Under the pieces are notes generated by a model. That model saw only the letters and a list, made by a program, of their open reading frames with translations, ran no database searches and was not told the origin of the DNA. A DNA stretch of 64,000 bases from Ceratothoa steindachneri (taxonomy: Eukaryota; Arthropoda; Malacostraca; Isopoda; Cymothoidae). Where the stretch lies: NCBI GenBank assembly GCA_963969495.1, contig OZ018327.1, positions 36,399,282 to 36,463,281 on the forward strand, in the 5' to 3' direction. Made by a program: the position numbers and the translations under genes. Below are positions 48,300 to 60,202 of the stretch, one piece after another (within the stretch, counting starts at the first letter, position 1; every line of letters begins with the position of its first letter).

Positions 48300-50489
48300 C
48301 TGTCAAAAACAAAAGGCATCATCAAGGCTCGTCAAAATCCAAATCACCAATAATATAAAATAATAAAAAACTGCAGCCACAGGAATGAGTCCAGAATACC
48401 CTCCAAAGTTAACCCTCCTTTCCTATATAATCATCTAATCTGCGTTTGAAAACATTCAAGTTTGGACTGTCTACTTCCTGTCCACAGTAATCTACCACTC
48501 TGTTAGTGAAAAAATATTTTCTAACATCCAACCTGCACCTCTGTTTTTTTCAATTTTTAAGTGGTGACTCCTAGTCGTATTACTACCTTCCAACTCAAAT
48601 AACTTGCTAAAATCCAACTTATCCATCCCAGAACAGATTTTAAAAAGCATAATCATATCTCCCCTCACACATCTTCTCTCAAATGAGAACATATTTAGTA
48701 CCTTCAGTCTATCTTCATATTCAAGGTGCTTCAGGGAAGGTATTATTTTTGTTGCCCTCCTTTGTACTGACTATAGCAGGTTGATGTCATGTCTAAAATA
48801 CGGTGACCATGCTTGTATACAGTACTCTAAATGTGGCCTAACATACGAGTTGTATAGTTTAAGGATAACCTCCTTACTCTTGTAGCTAACATTTCTTTTA
48901 ATGTATCCTAGTACCCTATTTGCTCTATTTTATGACTCAATACACTGTTTTGAAAACTTCAGTGATCTATCTACTACTACTCTGAAATTCTTATCTTCAA
49001 TTGAATTAAGCCAATGCCCATCCATCTGTAGCTGAATTCCCTATTATCTCTTTCCATTATTTAAGGTTAAAAGTCATCTGCCACATCTGAGCCCATGCTA
49101 ATAACTTATTTAAGTCACTCTGCACTTTAAAGCTACCCTCAACTTCTTTGACTACATCTGCCAATTTAGTGTCATCAGCAAAAATCGACACTTTTCTATT
49201 TAGAACCTCCCCAAGATCATTTATATAAACTATGAATAATAAAGGGGCTAGAACGGATCCCTGAGGTACGCTGCTGATAACGTCCCTCCAATATTATCTC
49301 ACCCTATTCAGTACAACTCTCTGTTTCTTGTCTTTCAGCCATTCAGTTATCCAATTCAAAACTTTACCACATATCCCATGCTTTGCTAAAATCTAAGTAA
49401 ATTACATCAACATTCTCTGCCTTATCTAATTGTTTATAACATAATCCATAAAATCCAGTAAATTTTTTGAACATGATCTACCTCTTTTAAACCCATTCTG
49501 AGCATCATTTATTAACCTACCACACCTAGATGGTCAGAAATCCCCTTCTTAACCATCTTTTCAAGAATTTTACAAATGATAGAATTTAAGCTTACCGGCC
49601 TAAAGTTATTTGGGTCCTCTTTACTTCCTTTATTAAAAATTGGCACTACATTCGCTAATTTCCAATCATTAGTTATTTCTCCGAACTCTAGTGATCTAGT
49701 ATATATCTTCTCAAGAGCTACTGCAGTACTATCTACACCTTCTTTGAGTAACCTAGAATGAATGTTGTTTGGGCCAGATGACTTACTAGTATTTAACTCC
49801 AAGATAAGCCCTTTAATTATTTCCCTGTTCACATTAACGGTATTCAACACTACTTCCCTTGACTTAGAATTATCATCAATTAATCTATGTTGATTCCCTT
49901 GTGTAAATACTGAAGAAAAATGATAATTAAGAACCTCTACTATTTCCTCATCAGATTATTTCAAAACCCCTTCATATATAATAGGCCCTATTTTATCACT
50001 GTTAGATTTGTTATTAATTCTATAATAGATGAAGAATTTTCTTGGATCTTCATTATTATTATTATTATTTTGAGCTAAATTAATTTCTGCGGCAATTTTT
50101 CTCTTCTTAATAATCTTATTTAGCTCATTTATGGTCAATCTATAATGATTTAAATTGTCATAAGTACTTTCTCTCTGTAATTTCTGGTATGTCCTTTTCT
50201 TCTCATAAATTTTCCTAGCTATCTTCTGATTCCACTACAATGGCTTCCTACATTTCTTCCTAATAGCCTTCATTGGAATACACTGCTCCTGGACTATGTT
50301 TAATATAGTCTTAAAAGTGTCCCATATCTCATAAGTATTCTTCCCCCTGAATTCTATATCCCACCTAATCTGATTTAGCAAGTTTCGTAATTTATCGTAA
50401 TCTCCCCTATCAAAATTTGGAGGTTTTTTTTGTGGAATCAAAGAGCCTCTGCAAGAAGTACACATTATCCGCATAAATTGAATTCGTAG
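48300..50489 (-). pseudogene. CR1-like LINE ORF2, copy B
   Basis: Reading leftwards: NFDRGDYDKLRNLLNQIRWD and IWDTFKTILNIVQEQCIPM (end of the endonuclease-RT linker), NHYRLTINELNKIIKKRKIA, NSDKIGPI, LNTSKSSGPNNIHSRLLKEG, SLEFGEITNDWKLANVVPIF, NNFRPVSLNSIICKILEKMV, VDVIYLDFSKA (palm 1). Then SVDFC (decayed FADD), MWQMTFNLK, a KDLGV-like block, and FERRCVRGDMIMLFKICSGM, TRSHHLKIEKNRGAG WMLENIFSLTE. It is more complete than copy A over RT but has many stops. The endonuclease and ORF1 are missing (5' truncation, typical of LINEs). Confidence 0.9.
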
Positions 50490-50707
50490 GATTGCGTCCA
50501 GAATACTGCTTCTAAAGCATCACCAATTAAGGCTTGTCAAAAAACTAAAGCATGCAGCTACAATATTCTATAATCGATATTACAACATATACATTATACA
50601 TACATTTGGCCCCCAACACAAAACTAAAAAAAAACATCACAATCTTTTCTCCCCATACACTAATCTAACCTGTTTTTGGACACATTTAAATTTGGACTAC
50701 GCACAAC
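50490..50707 (-). pseudogene. CR1-like LINE copy C, 3' end (left of the hAT insertion)
   Basis: Inverse of the 3' end of copy A (CCAGAATACTGCTTCTAAAG; CCATACACTAATCTAACCTG). The sequence stops at CTACGCACAAC, where the hAT begins, and resumes at 56,947. Confidence 0.82.
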
Positions 50708-51689
50708 CAGAGCCGCATTACCCATAGGGCCAAATGGGCCATGTCCCCGGGCCCCGCGTTTCAGGGGGCCCCGCCGTACATTTTAAATTACCTGGCAATT
50801 TACTGCCAACTTTTAAAATGACTAGAGATCGGATGTTTAGTTTTTCAATTAAAAATTATTTTTCAACTATTTGGGGTGAATAAAATCATTTTAACTTTAA
50901 AAAATTCTTTCAATTCGTTCAATTTGAACAGTACTTTTGACAGTATTTGGACAGTAAGATGTTTTTTTACTAGTTAGGCTATAGTAAATTATTAATTAAT
51001 TTACCGGAACTTTCATTTTAGAATTTTGAACGTTAAATTTGGGCATGTAGAATTTTCATTATTACCAAACGTTCTTTTGGTTTTCTTTGTTTGCTCTTAG
51101 CCGGTTGTTTCTCTCTTACTGATCTTATATATATATATGGTATCTAATATATTCTTTTAACCATTTATTTATTTATTTTAAGTTATTTCTTTTTACAGAT
51201 CATATCACTTGAGTATGGCTTCGCGTGCACGTGATATTGGTCGTACCTATGCAGTGGATCACAAAAGAGAAAAAGAGAAATTCAAGAGGATGAACAGAAA
51301 AAGAAAGATGCAGATGGTTGCAGAAAGATCGCTGATATGTTTTCAAAACCTACACTTGTGAAGTAGCCCAAAGGTTAAGGAAGGTTCAAAAGTTCGGCTT
51401 TATTTCACTGAAATAAACAATTACAGAACAAAAGTATACAAAGAAAATAATACATATAATGAACACACTCTCACATAAACACATACAAATATAGGCACAT
51501 GTACACTTCACAAACAAAGAATTAATGTACCCATGTATAAGTGGCATAATGTTTGTTTCACAAACCTAGGAGTCCAGTTAGTGGAGGAACTGCAAGATTT
51601 TCATCTTCATACATTATCGTACATTTTCATACATTATATATTTACTTTAAGTGAATATTTAACCTTAAATAAAAAAAACTTAATAAATT

Positions 51690-53482
51690 ATAACAACCTG
51701 TTTTTGTATAATAGCCCTGCAGCTAAATCTGAACACTCAAGCGAGTCAAAAAGTAAAGATACTCCAAAAGCCCAACAACCTACATCACCATCATATGTGT
51801 TCTCACATACTACTTCAGACACTATGAATATTTCAAATGACATTGTTCTATGTGAACCTAATTTGTCGCCTATGAAAGTTCTTGATTCACTTCGACAATC
51901 TTTCATTGTAGAAAACTTTGGTCAGAAACTAGATATAGATTTTAAAAAGTCAGCAAAAGTTTACGATAATGGGAAAATTAGGTATTTAAACTCATTTATG
52001 TTTTTCAAAACACTTGCCAATTCTGAATCTGTGAATCGGTCATGGATGGTTTACTCTGAAACCTCAGGAAAAGTATACTGCTCAGCTCGCAAATTATTTT
52101 CAGATGAAAATGCATTTACACAGGGATTTAATGACTGGAAACATGCCCAAAGAATTGAGGGTCACGAGAATAGTGGTGCCCATAAGAATAGTGTTATTTC
52201 TAGTATAAGTCTTCCACAAAAGGAAGGCCGAATTGATACACATATAGGAATTCAGTTCGAAGGAGAGCGCAATTATTGGAGGAAATTTCTTAAAAGAGTG
52301 GAAGCTGTGGTCAACTTTTAGCTGAAAGAGGACTGGCGTTCCGCGGTGAAAATGAAGTCCTTGGATTTAACCACAACGGGAACTTTCTAGAGAAAATGGA
52401 ACTGCTAGCACAATTTGAAACGTTTCTTGATGAGCACCTTTGACGTTTTGGAAGTCCTTCACGAGGCAATGTTTCTTACCTGTCATCCATTACTTGTAAT
52501 GAATTCCTTGTGTTGATGGCAAAAAAGGTTCTCACAAAAAGTTTCTGATGTGAAAGCAGCTAAATATTTTGCCCTTAGTGTAGATTCAGCCTCTGGTATA
52601 TCCCATGTGGATCAGTTGAGATTCATTATTCAGTTTTTGGACTACAGTGGAAAACCTGTAGAACGGTTCTTAAAGTTCATTCCTCTGTCAGGTCATGATG
52701 GTAAGACACTGGCGAATGTGGTTACTAACACTGCATGAACATGATCTCCCTATTAAGGATTAGCATGGTGAGTGCTATAACAATGCAAGCAACATGTCTG
52801 GCAAATATCATGGATTACAAGCCCGAATCAAACAGGTCAACCCTGTAGTTGATTTTGTGCTCTGCTCAGCACATTCATTAAATCTTGTTGGATATGGGCT
52901 GCAGAGTGCTGTGTCAATGAAATTTCATTCTTTGGATTCTTATAAACATTATTCAACTTCTTGTCTGCTTCAACTCACCGATGGTGTAGTTTGAAATCAA
53001 CTATTCATGGCGATGTCATAAAGTTACAATCAACAAGATGGTCGGCAAGATCTGATGCAGTAAATGCTTTGAAAGCTAACTTTCTTGAAATACGCTCAGC
53101 TTTGATTCAGTTGGCAATAGATAAGGACCAAACAACAACTACCAGAGGGGAGGCATCAGGTCTGGTGTCAAAAATGGAGAATTTTGGAACTACACTTCTT
53201 TGTGTAATCTGGGAATGTATTATGTGTCGATTGAATGCCACAAGTAAGAGTCTCCAGAAAGTTGAAACTGACCTAACAACATGTACACATCTTTATGAAT
53301 GCCTGTTGCAGTCTGCCAGTTGTCTGCGCAATAATGAAACAGTTGAGTACTTTGAAGAAAAGGCTAAACTACTAGTGAAGGAGCACAGTTACCGTTCTGA
53401 TCACCAAAGATCGAGAAAAAGGAAACGATTTTCTGAAGAGGCAGAAACTGAAACAGAGCTATCACCCAGTGTAGAAGTCTAA
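51690..53482 (+). pseudogene. DUF4371-type hAT transposase: TTF zinc finger and catalytic domain
   Basis: Order: SEHSSESKSKDTPKAQ (Ser-rich N-terminus), RYLNSFMFFKTLANSESVNR SWMVYSETSGKVYCSARKLF (TTF-type finger, second Cys changed to Arg), WKHAQRIEGHENSGAH, then AERGLAFRGENEVLG, YFALSVDSASGISHVDQL (first catalytic Asp), FIPLSGHDGKTL. In another frame it reads CYNNASNMSGKYHGLQARIK (normally YDNASNM; the second catalytic Asp is Asn), CSAHSLNLVG, RWCSLKSTIHGDVIKLQSTR WSARSDAVNALK, and the helical insertion to SPSVEV. Frameshifts near 52,320, 52,440, 52,735 and 52,960. Relatives include ZMYM1/ZMYM6-like hAT genes. Confidence 0.87.
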
Positions 53483-54831
53483 ATACCACGTACATTAGTG
53501 TACGCAGAGACAACCAAATTCGAGACGGCCGTTCAGGAAATATATCTGCCGCTAAAAGACGCCTGCTAGCCGACGGAGGTCCGAGTTTTCGCGCCGTCGT
53601 AAACTGCGACGTGGAGTGAAGGTGTGAAAGATTTACTCTGTCTGGCAGCAGATGAAAGGGTCTTTCACACAGCGATACGGATTTTATGAGAATTCGGTGC
53701 TCTCTCTCTCTCTCTCGATTTCTGCTCGTGAGGGAAATAAAAGGGAAACTTCTTCCTGGAGTCAGACAGAAGACCTTGGACCTACGTCGAGTGTGTGGAG
53801 CTCGTTCCACAATGGAAACAGTTCGCCCGTTGTAAGAAAGAAACTTCGGGGACTTTGTGTGTCGCCGTCACGGTACTTGTAGGTGCCAAACTTCTCGCAG
53901 GCCCCCCCGATTCAGAGTCTGAGGTTACACAGGACCTCCCTCTGCGGATTACCCCAGATGTAGCTAGGTAATCGGTTTTGGCTACCCACTCCAGGAGCCG
54001 AATAATCGGAGAGTCACTTCGAGGAAGAAGAAGTCCGATTTGAGCCACACTTTGGCTCGCCTTCGTGATCCGGCATAGGATCAGTATATCACCGGTCTAG
54101 GATTACCTTCTCATTCGGTAACCTCGGACGGCCGGACTAAGTGCAATCATCGTCACCAGAAGAAGATCTTCACCGTCATTCTCAAAAATACCTACGAACT
54201 CAAAGGTATCGTTAAAGTGAAATATCCCCTCCCCTAACTTCACCAGTTTATTCGTTAACTAGAATTCCTATCCCGAGCCCATAACCACGAGTGTTAGAAG
54301 TGATTAATTCAGTGCTTAATTCCATAATATTATTCAATTCATTCTGTTGGGTGCCATTAAGACGCAAGCATCCTAGTGAGTAATTTTCAAGTATAATCCC
54401 CACGACATGTTGTAGACTTACTTATTCAGTGCAAAGATTAATTCTATTTATACCTATATACGCTGTTTCATATTTCTAATTCATGTATATTAAAGATTAT
54501 TTTTGTATATGTGTGTTTAACTATTTTGGACGATCCTTTGGCAATTAATAAGCAATCCACTCGTCTTAAATCTCAATATTACACCGGTCCACCCATGACT
54601 GGCTTTTACTGAGTGGGGACACACTCGGGGGACATTATCTTAATTTTTATCAAAAGGAAAGCACTGGGGTTATTCTTATTTACCGGAAATGGTCACGGTA
54701 GGTGTATTGGATAAACTTCACCTCTGCTTCACCTTGGTGCGGTAATAAAATATATGTCCAGAAAGTAGGACTGGGATTACCCAATCACTAAACCTCGACA
54801 CCAAGGAATAATTTTAAGAATTCTACATATT
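53483..54831. mobile_element. Unidentified insertion (about 1.35 kb) inside the hAT transposase
   Basis: The hAT reading stops after SPSVEV at 53,482 and resumes with STYFVILDSF at about 54,820. The intervening DNA is unrelated, non-coding and GC-richer in its first half. It has a (TC)8 run at 53,700 and AATAAAATATATG at 54,747. It resembles an LTR plus leader, but I cannot define TG...CA ends or a target duplication. Confidence 0.5.
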
Positions 54832-55065
54832 TTGTTATTTTGGATTCATTCAAAAAGGAAAGAAGTATTCTCAAAGCTTCAGGAGAAGTTTGGGTTCCTA
54901 TTTAGTATCTCTACTTTGTCAGAGCTTGAACTTAAAGAAGCTGCTACAAATTTGCAGAAGCTTTTATCTGTAAATCTTCAGGTAACATTTTTGCAGATGA
55001 GATGGTTCATTTTTCTGTATATTACAAGTGTTCCATTAAGACGGATCGAAGTTAGCAGTAAATAA
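54815..55065 (+). pseudogene. hAT transposase, middle segment
   Basis: STYFVILDSFKKER then KEVFSKLQEKFGFLFSISTL, LSELELKEAATNLQKLLSVN and LQMRWFIFLYITS. This is the helical region between the insertion domain and the C-terminal dimerisation region. It is cut at 55,065 by the next insertion. Confidence 0.75.
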
Positions 55066-56305
55066 AACAGCGTTATTGGTGAAAATTTATTGATTTCACT
55101 ATTGAATCATGTTATTTGAGTCATGGCAATTATGTGTGAAAAATAATATCGCCTAAATGTCCTCCAAGGCTTCGGCGGCACACCTCCACTCGATTGTCAA
55201 AATTTTTGATGACGTATCTGCATAGTTGCTCCTCGATCTCACCAATATGCCTTATTATCTCATCCTTCAGCTGTTGAATTGCTGTTGGCTTGTTGGCATA
55301 GACCTTACTTTTGAGATGACCCCAAAGGAAGAAATCTAAAGGCCTCAAGTCACACGATCGTGGTGGCCAATTGACCTCGCTGTTTTGAGAGATGATGTGA
55401 CCTGGAAACTTCTGATTCAATAAAGCCATTCTTGCATTGGCTGTGCGGAATAAACACAAATCTTCGACATCCATAGAATTCAATTCAGACCATGAAAAGT
55501 TAGTTATCATGGCAAGGTATAGCTCGCCTGTCATCGTACATTCCCGGCATCATTTTCGAAGAAATACGGCCCAATGATTCCGCTAGCAAAAAATGCACAC
55601 CAAACAGTGACCTTTTGTGGATGCAGTGGTTTTTCAACAATCGATTCCTGGGATTTGATTTTCATCAGCCCAAATGCGACATTTCTGCTTATTAACGAAT
55701 CCACCGAGATGGAAATGGGCTTCATCACTAAAGATGATTTTTTGCGAAAAATCATCATCGGCTTGTCTTTGCTCGTGCACCCAATTGACGAATGTACGGC
55801 GCTTCAAATGGTCAGCAGTCTTCAGTTCTTGTGTCAATTGAATTTTGTAAGTGTGTAGAGACAAATCTTTTGTCAAAATTCGATGTAACGTTATTGTGGA
55901 GAGGTTCAATTCCTGCGCACGATGACGAATAGAGGTGTCTGGATCTTAGGCCACATTCTCAGCAATGTTTTCAGCTGAACGGCGTAAACGATCACGCAAT
56001 GGCGTTTTCCTATCTGCCACCGACCCCGTTTGTTTGAATTTACGAACAATTTTCCCAATTGCAGTCTCGGTTGGTCGATTATGTTGACCAAAAAATCGCG
56101 AAGTGCCCGAAATGCGTTTCTGTTTGAACGTCCATTTTCGTAATAGGCTTCGATAACTTTAACACGTGGTTCGATTGTTAACCTTTCCATGGTTGAAATT
56201 GCCAAAGACTGAAGTTGTTAAATCTGAAAGAAAAAGAAAAACATCCTTAGAGGCTTAAACTTAACTCACATTTAAAATCGGTCCAATTTATTGGAACACC
56301 CTTTA
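55066..56305 (-). mobile_element. Mariner-type transposon inserted in the hAT transposase
   Basis: The hAT frame stops at 55,065 and continues at about 56,310; the DNA between carries a mariner-type transposase on the minus strand. The right border has CCAATTTATTGGAACACCC (56,283-56,302), the usual outer end of this group. The left border (GGTGAAAATTTATTG) is less clear, and I cannot show a full inverted repeat. Confidence 0.75.
55130..56205 (-). pseudogene. Mariner-type transposase, broken
   Basis: Start MAISTMERLTIEPRVKVIEA YYENGRS (HTH 1), GKLFVNSNKRG, HRILTKDLSLHTYKIQLTQE LK, NWVHEQRQADDDF. Catalytic block 1 is IIFSDEAHFHLGGFVNKQKC. Block 2 is lost: LFRTANARMALLNQKFPG replaces QQDGA.CHTA. 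Block 3 is WPPRSCDLRPLDFFLWGHLK. The C-terminus reads AIQQLKDEIIRHIGEIEEQL and ends near IIFHT. Frameshifts near 55,910 and 55,630-55,530. The fossil at 1.9-2.5 kb is a relative. Confidence 0.85.
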
Positions 56306-56309
56306 TAAA

Positions 56310-56608
56310 GCAAGCCTCGTTTGAAAACTTGCACACCACTCTCTGCTCTCAGACATATAAGCACAATTGTAGAAACCTTCCCAAATGTTGACATAGCATT
56401 TCGCTTGTATTTAACACTGCCAGCTTCAAATGCAGAAGGGAAACGATCATTTTCAGTAGTGAAGAGCCAACTTCGCTCAACACTGTCACAGGATAAACTT
56501 TGTAATCTCGCCTTGATGACAAATGAATCAGATTTGACCAAAGAAATTGACTTTCAGGATATAATTGACACTTTTACAAAGTCCAAATCAAGAAAGAAGG
56601 AGGTCTAA
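56310..56608 (+). pseudogene. hAT transposase, C-terminal dimerisation domain
   Basis: VETFPNVDIAFRLYLTLPAS then AEGKRSFSVVKSQLRSTLSQ DKLCNLALMTNE. This is the hATC domain with the conserved A.(E/G)RSFS..K..LRS.....L..L.L box. Ends KKEV with a stop. Confidence 0.9.
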
Positions 56609-56946
56609 TCCCATTTTAGAACTAGGTGATTCTATAGAAATATAACTTTCTATATAAAAATATGATTCTATATGATTCTATGGAAAAATATTGATAATTG
56701 TCGATAAAATATATACAAATGTTTTATTCTAAATACATGCAAAAATAATTACATGAAAACAAATAAAAAATACAAGGCATATCGTACTGTTTCATCTTTC
56801 CTCTACCATTATATGTTGATTTTATCTCCATGGCTGGATTTAACATCAATCAAATCCCAACCAAATTGTTATCAGGAAAGGTATGGTAACAGGGACCCCG
56901 CTAAAGTGGATGGCCCAGGGCCCCGCATGACCATAATTCGGCCCTG

Positions 56947-57020
56947 CTTGCAACTTCCCGGGTAATTTATTCCAGAAGTCTATCACTCTATTAGGGAAAA
57001 ATATTTTCGCAAGTCAAACC
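56947..57020 (-). pseudogene. CR1-like LINE copy C, continuation right of the hAT
   Basis: CCGGGTAATTTATTCCAGAA GTCTATCACTC matches the reverse of copies A and B (WNKL, TEWVDFWN region). The CR1 copy ends where the tandem array begins. Confidence 0.78.
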
Positions 57021-57680
57021 TAGGAGGTGGGGGAATAATATTATTCAAAGGAGATTCCTCCGCATACTTTTTTTAATTCTTTCCACGGTTATATTTTATT
57101 TTCTCACCTTTGTAATATCAAGAACTGTGATGTATGTCCTCATAGATTTTCACATAAATAATCTTTTTACTTTATCGAGGTATGGCCACGGGAACCTGGC
57201 GACGGGTAAAAAGAGGGAGAGGTCGGAGTGGGGAGGGGGGGAGTAACGGCTCGCCTTCTCTTCCGAAATACTGTCTTAGGAGGTGGGGGAATAATATTAT
57301 TCAAAGGAGATTCTTCCACATACTTTTTTAAATTCTTTCCACGGTCATATTTTATTTTCTCACTTTTGTAATATCAAGAACTATGATGTATTTTCCTCTC
57401 ATAGATTTTCACATAAATAATCTTTTTATTTTGTCGATGTATGGCCACGGGAACCTGGCGGCGGGTCAAAAGAGGGAGAGGTCGGAGGGGGGGGGGGGGA
57501 GGAGTAACGGCTCGCATTCTTTCCCGAAATACTGTCTTAGGAAGTGGGGGAATAATATTATTCAAAGGAGATTCTTCCACATACTTTTTAAAATTCTTTC
57601 CACGGTTATATTCTATTTTCTCACTTCTATAATATCAAGAACTATGATGTATTTTCCTCTCATAGATTTTCATTTTAAAC
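57021..57680. repeat. Satellite-like array, 2.5 copies of a 256-261-bp unit
   Basis: Units start TAGGAGGTGGGGGAATAATA at 57,021, 57,277 and 57,538; the last stops near 57,680. Each holds ATATCAAGAACT.TGATGTA, GGCCACGGGAACCTGGCG.CG and a G-run. The frames that read through them are repeat artefacts. Confidence 0.92.
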
Positions 57681-58855
57681 ATTTCATTCTTGCATAATTG
57701 ACTGATTATATACTAAATTTTATATCAAATTAACCAAGCAATGTAATTTCTTCAAAGTTCTAAGTAAATTGATTGCAAAACTAAACTTTGGGATTCCTAG
57801 TCTGAATTAAAACTTGCCAGAAAGACAAACTATTTGTAAGAAATATCAGTTTGGTAATTTATATTAAAAACAACGGATACATTAAGTTTAATATCATTTG
57901 TGAGATTTGTATATAAATAGTTAAATACTGATACAACCTTTGTGGTATTCTGACGATTACAATTCACTACTTATTTTTTTGTTTTTCTATTTATAGGATT
58001 TAGTTTAAGAAGATTAAGTCATAATCTGCCTTTTTTTTTTGCATAATTCAAAAATGTATTGTAATATAATATTACTTTGTGCAAAAAATAATCCTTTGTA
58101 AAATATTTGTACTTCTGATTATCACAAGAGTCTAGATCTTACATGACATTTTTTTTTACAATGGACGGAGCCAACCTAACTTCATATTAACGTTAAATAA
58201 TTTGTTCATAATGATTCACCTATGCATGGTAGTATATTTGAAAGCCCAATCATGTATATAATGATGTTAAGAACAATATAATTGAATTTTATTAACAAAA
58301 ATATAATTTTGCATAAGTAGCTTGAGAAAGCTAGGTGTCTTGCTCATCTGGAATATATTGTAGAGCAAAATACAACCTCAATGGCTTAAGCAAGTACGCT
58401 AAAGATTTCAACTAGAATAAAGTAGGGCATAAATGCATTTGAAATTCGTTATATATTGAAACAGGTAGCCTAACTGCTATTTATTTATGTCATTTACCAC
58501 GTAGAAGCATATTTCGAAAATATGGCTAAACTACGTAGGAATTTAACTCGGATAAATTTGTCTGTCGTCAAGTTCTTCCATTCACGGTTCAGCTCACAGC
58601 TTCCACCTATTTCAGTGACATAGCAAAAACGTATTTGATGAAATTAAAGCATAACACTTTCGCTTTTCTGGCCGAGAGTTAGCGAAAATATTGCCACAGT
58701 CAGTTAGAATCCTATGGCCACATTAAACTTCTCCATCGATTGGGATCGAGAAAACTGTCCAAATCACGGTGAGACAGATACTCAAAATTGATCTAATATA
58801 TTAAGTGAATTCAACATATTAGTATATATATATATGTGTGTGTGTCGAGAGAGTC
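57681..58855. other. AT-rich 3' flank of the IGFBP-like gene
   Basis: No coding feature. A minus-strand AATAAA lies at 58,485-58,480, about 370 bases after the stop codon, and could be the polyadenylation signal. Confidence 0.45.
58480..58485 (-). terminator. Candidate polyadenylation signal AATAAA
   Basis: First minus-strand AATAAA that I noticed downstream of the stop codon at 58,856. A closer non-canonical signal is possible. Confidence 0.3.
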
Positions 58856-60153
58856 TTAACACAATTCTTTCCTCAGTTCGTGGCATTTAAGGGTCAATGT
58901 TGAACATCCGGAGCATTGATTACACAAACAATAGAGACCATTTCCGCAAGTACCTAATTCATTGTGGTACCCTCCGCAAATTTCACCGGGACCCTGAAAA
59001 AAAACAACATTTAAATCTTTGATTTTACATACACATGTAAATGAATAAGATGTACAACTCTATGTACTCTTAGACATTTATTAATTTTAAAAAGCGAAAA
59101 CTAACAAGGCCATTTTTACCATAAAGTCCAATAAAAAAGGACGGTAAAATAGGGCGAGTAAAAATGTGAGGTTGGGGTTGGGAGGCATATTCCATGTACC
59201 CGGAAGAGTAATTGAAGTGTTGGGGATTGAGGGGCACGCAACATCAATGAACATTTTTTTTACTATCACCGTTGGATTGCAATCCCAAAATGGAATGTAT
59301 GAGGAAAATGTATAAATTAATAGTCCTTTAGGAGGGCTAGGAGATAGAAATAAATGTATGTGACCACTAACCTGGGCGCACACATGCCGATGGCACCAAT
59401 CTCTGGCGGTTCCATAAACACACTTCGTTAAATCGATGTCCAACGGAGTACCACAATCGGGTGCTCCATCCACTGAGCACCACCTGTGTGTAGAAACCAA
59501 TACACTGGTCAATGCGTTTGCTGCCTGTGTGTATGTGAGGTTTACATGTACGCAAATGACGTGCTTGTGACCAGTTCTATTACTGTCCAAGTTCTTGTTT
59601 AAAAAAAACCCTCCCCTGTGGTACAATCATTTCGTCCGTTCGTATTTAAGGTGGGGTCGTAGCGACCTGATGGGGTTCCATTATAACATAAGGATTTAGA
59701 TCTACGCCCAAACTCAACCATGCAACCAACACTCCACTAATAAATCATGTGGTTGTGTTCCCTCAAAACAGAGCTGAAGGACTGCGATGAGCCTTTGGGA
59801 GAGTTGAGTGGCCGGCATTTACAACGATGTGCCAGTTTAGTCACCTAGATAAGAGATAGCGAGCCTAAAGCGGAGGTCATTCTCACGTCCTCTTATTCAC
59901 CTCGATAAGCTCTACCGGTAGCTCGTATTACACTGTATATTATATCTATAATTTTGCGTTCTCATATGTGTGAAAGAGAGACTGTTTAACAGGAGTACAT
60001 AGAGTTAGGTTTGACTCAACTCTGTGTGTGTGTGTGTGTGTATGTGTGTATGGGTATAAAGCAATACATAAAGGAAAGGTTGAAGAATTTTCATTAGAGT
60101 CGGTTTGAATTTAGAAATACGAGTATATAATGTTTCAAGCATACGTAAATGTG

Positions 60154-60202
<49 letters not shown>

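Larger units (their letters stand above)
50708..56946 (+). mobile_element. hAT element with DUF4371-type transposase, inserted in CR1
   Basis: Left terminus CAGAGCCGCATTACCCATAGG, right terminus CATAATTCGGCCCTG (reverse complement CAGGGCCGAATTATG). Inside both ends there is a GGGCCCCGC block. Flanks are CGCACAAC and CTTGCAAC, a weak 8-bp duplication. CR1 sequence continues on both sides, which confirms the borders. Transposase pieces are at 51.7-53.48, 54.83-55.07 and 56.31-56.61 kb. Two insertions (53,483-54,831 and about 55,066-56,305) break it. Confidence 0.85.

Noticed and set aside
59087..59626. Single 179-codon minus ORF over exon 3 of the IGFBP-like gene
   Set aside because: It reads through both splice sites. 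The exon model 59,483-59,372 gives conserved Cys spacing and joins in phase with the neighbouring exons; the flanking parts have no domain.
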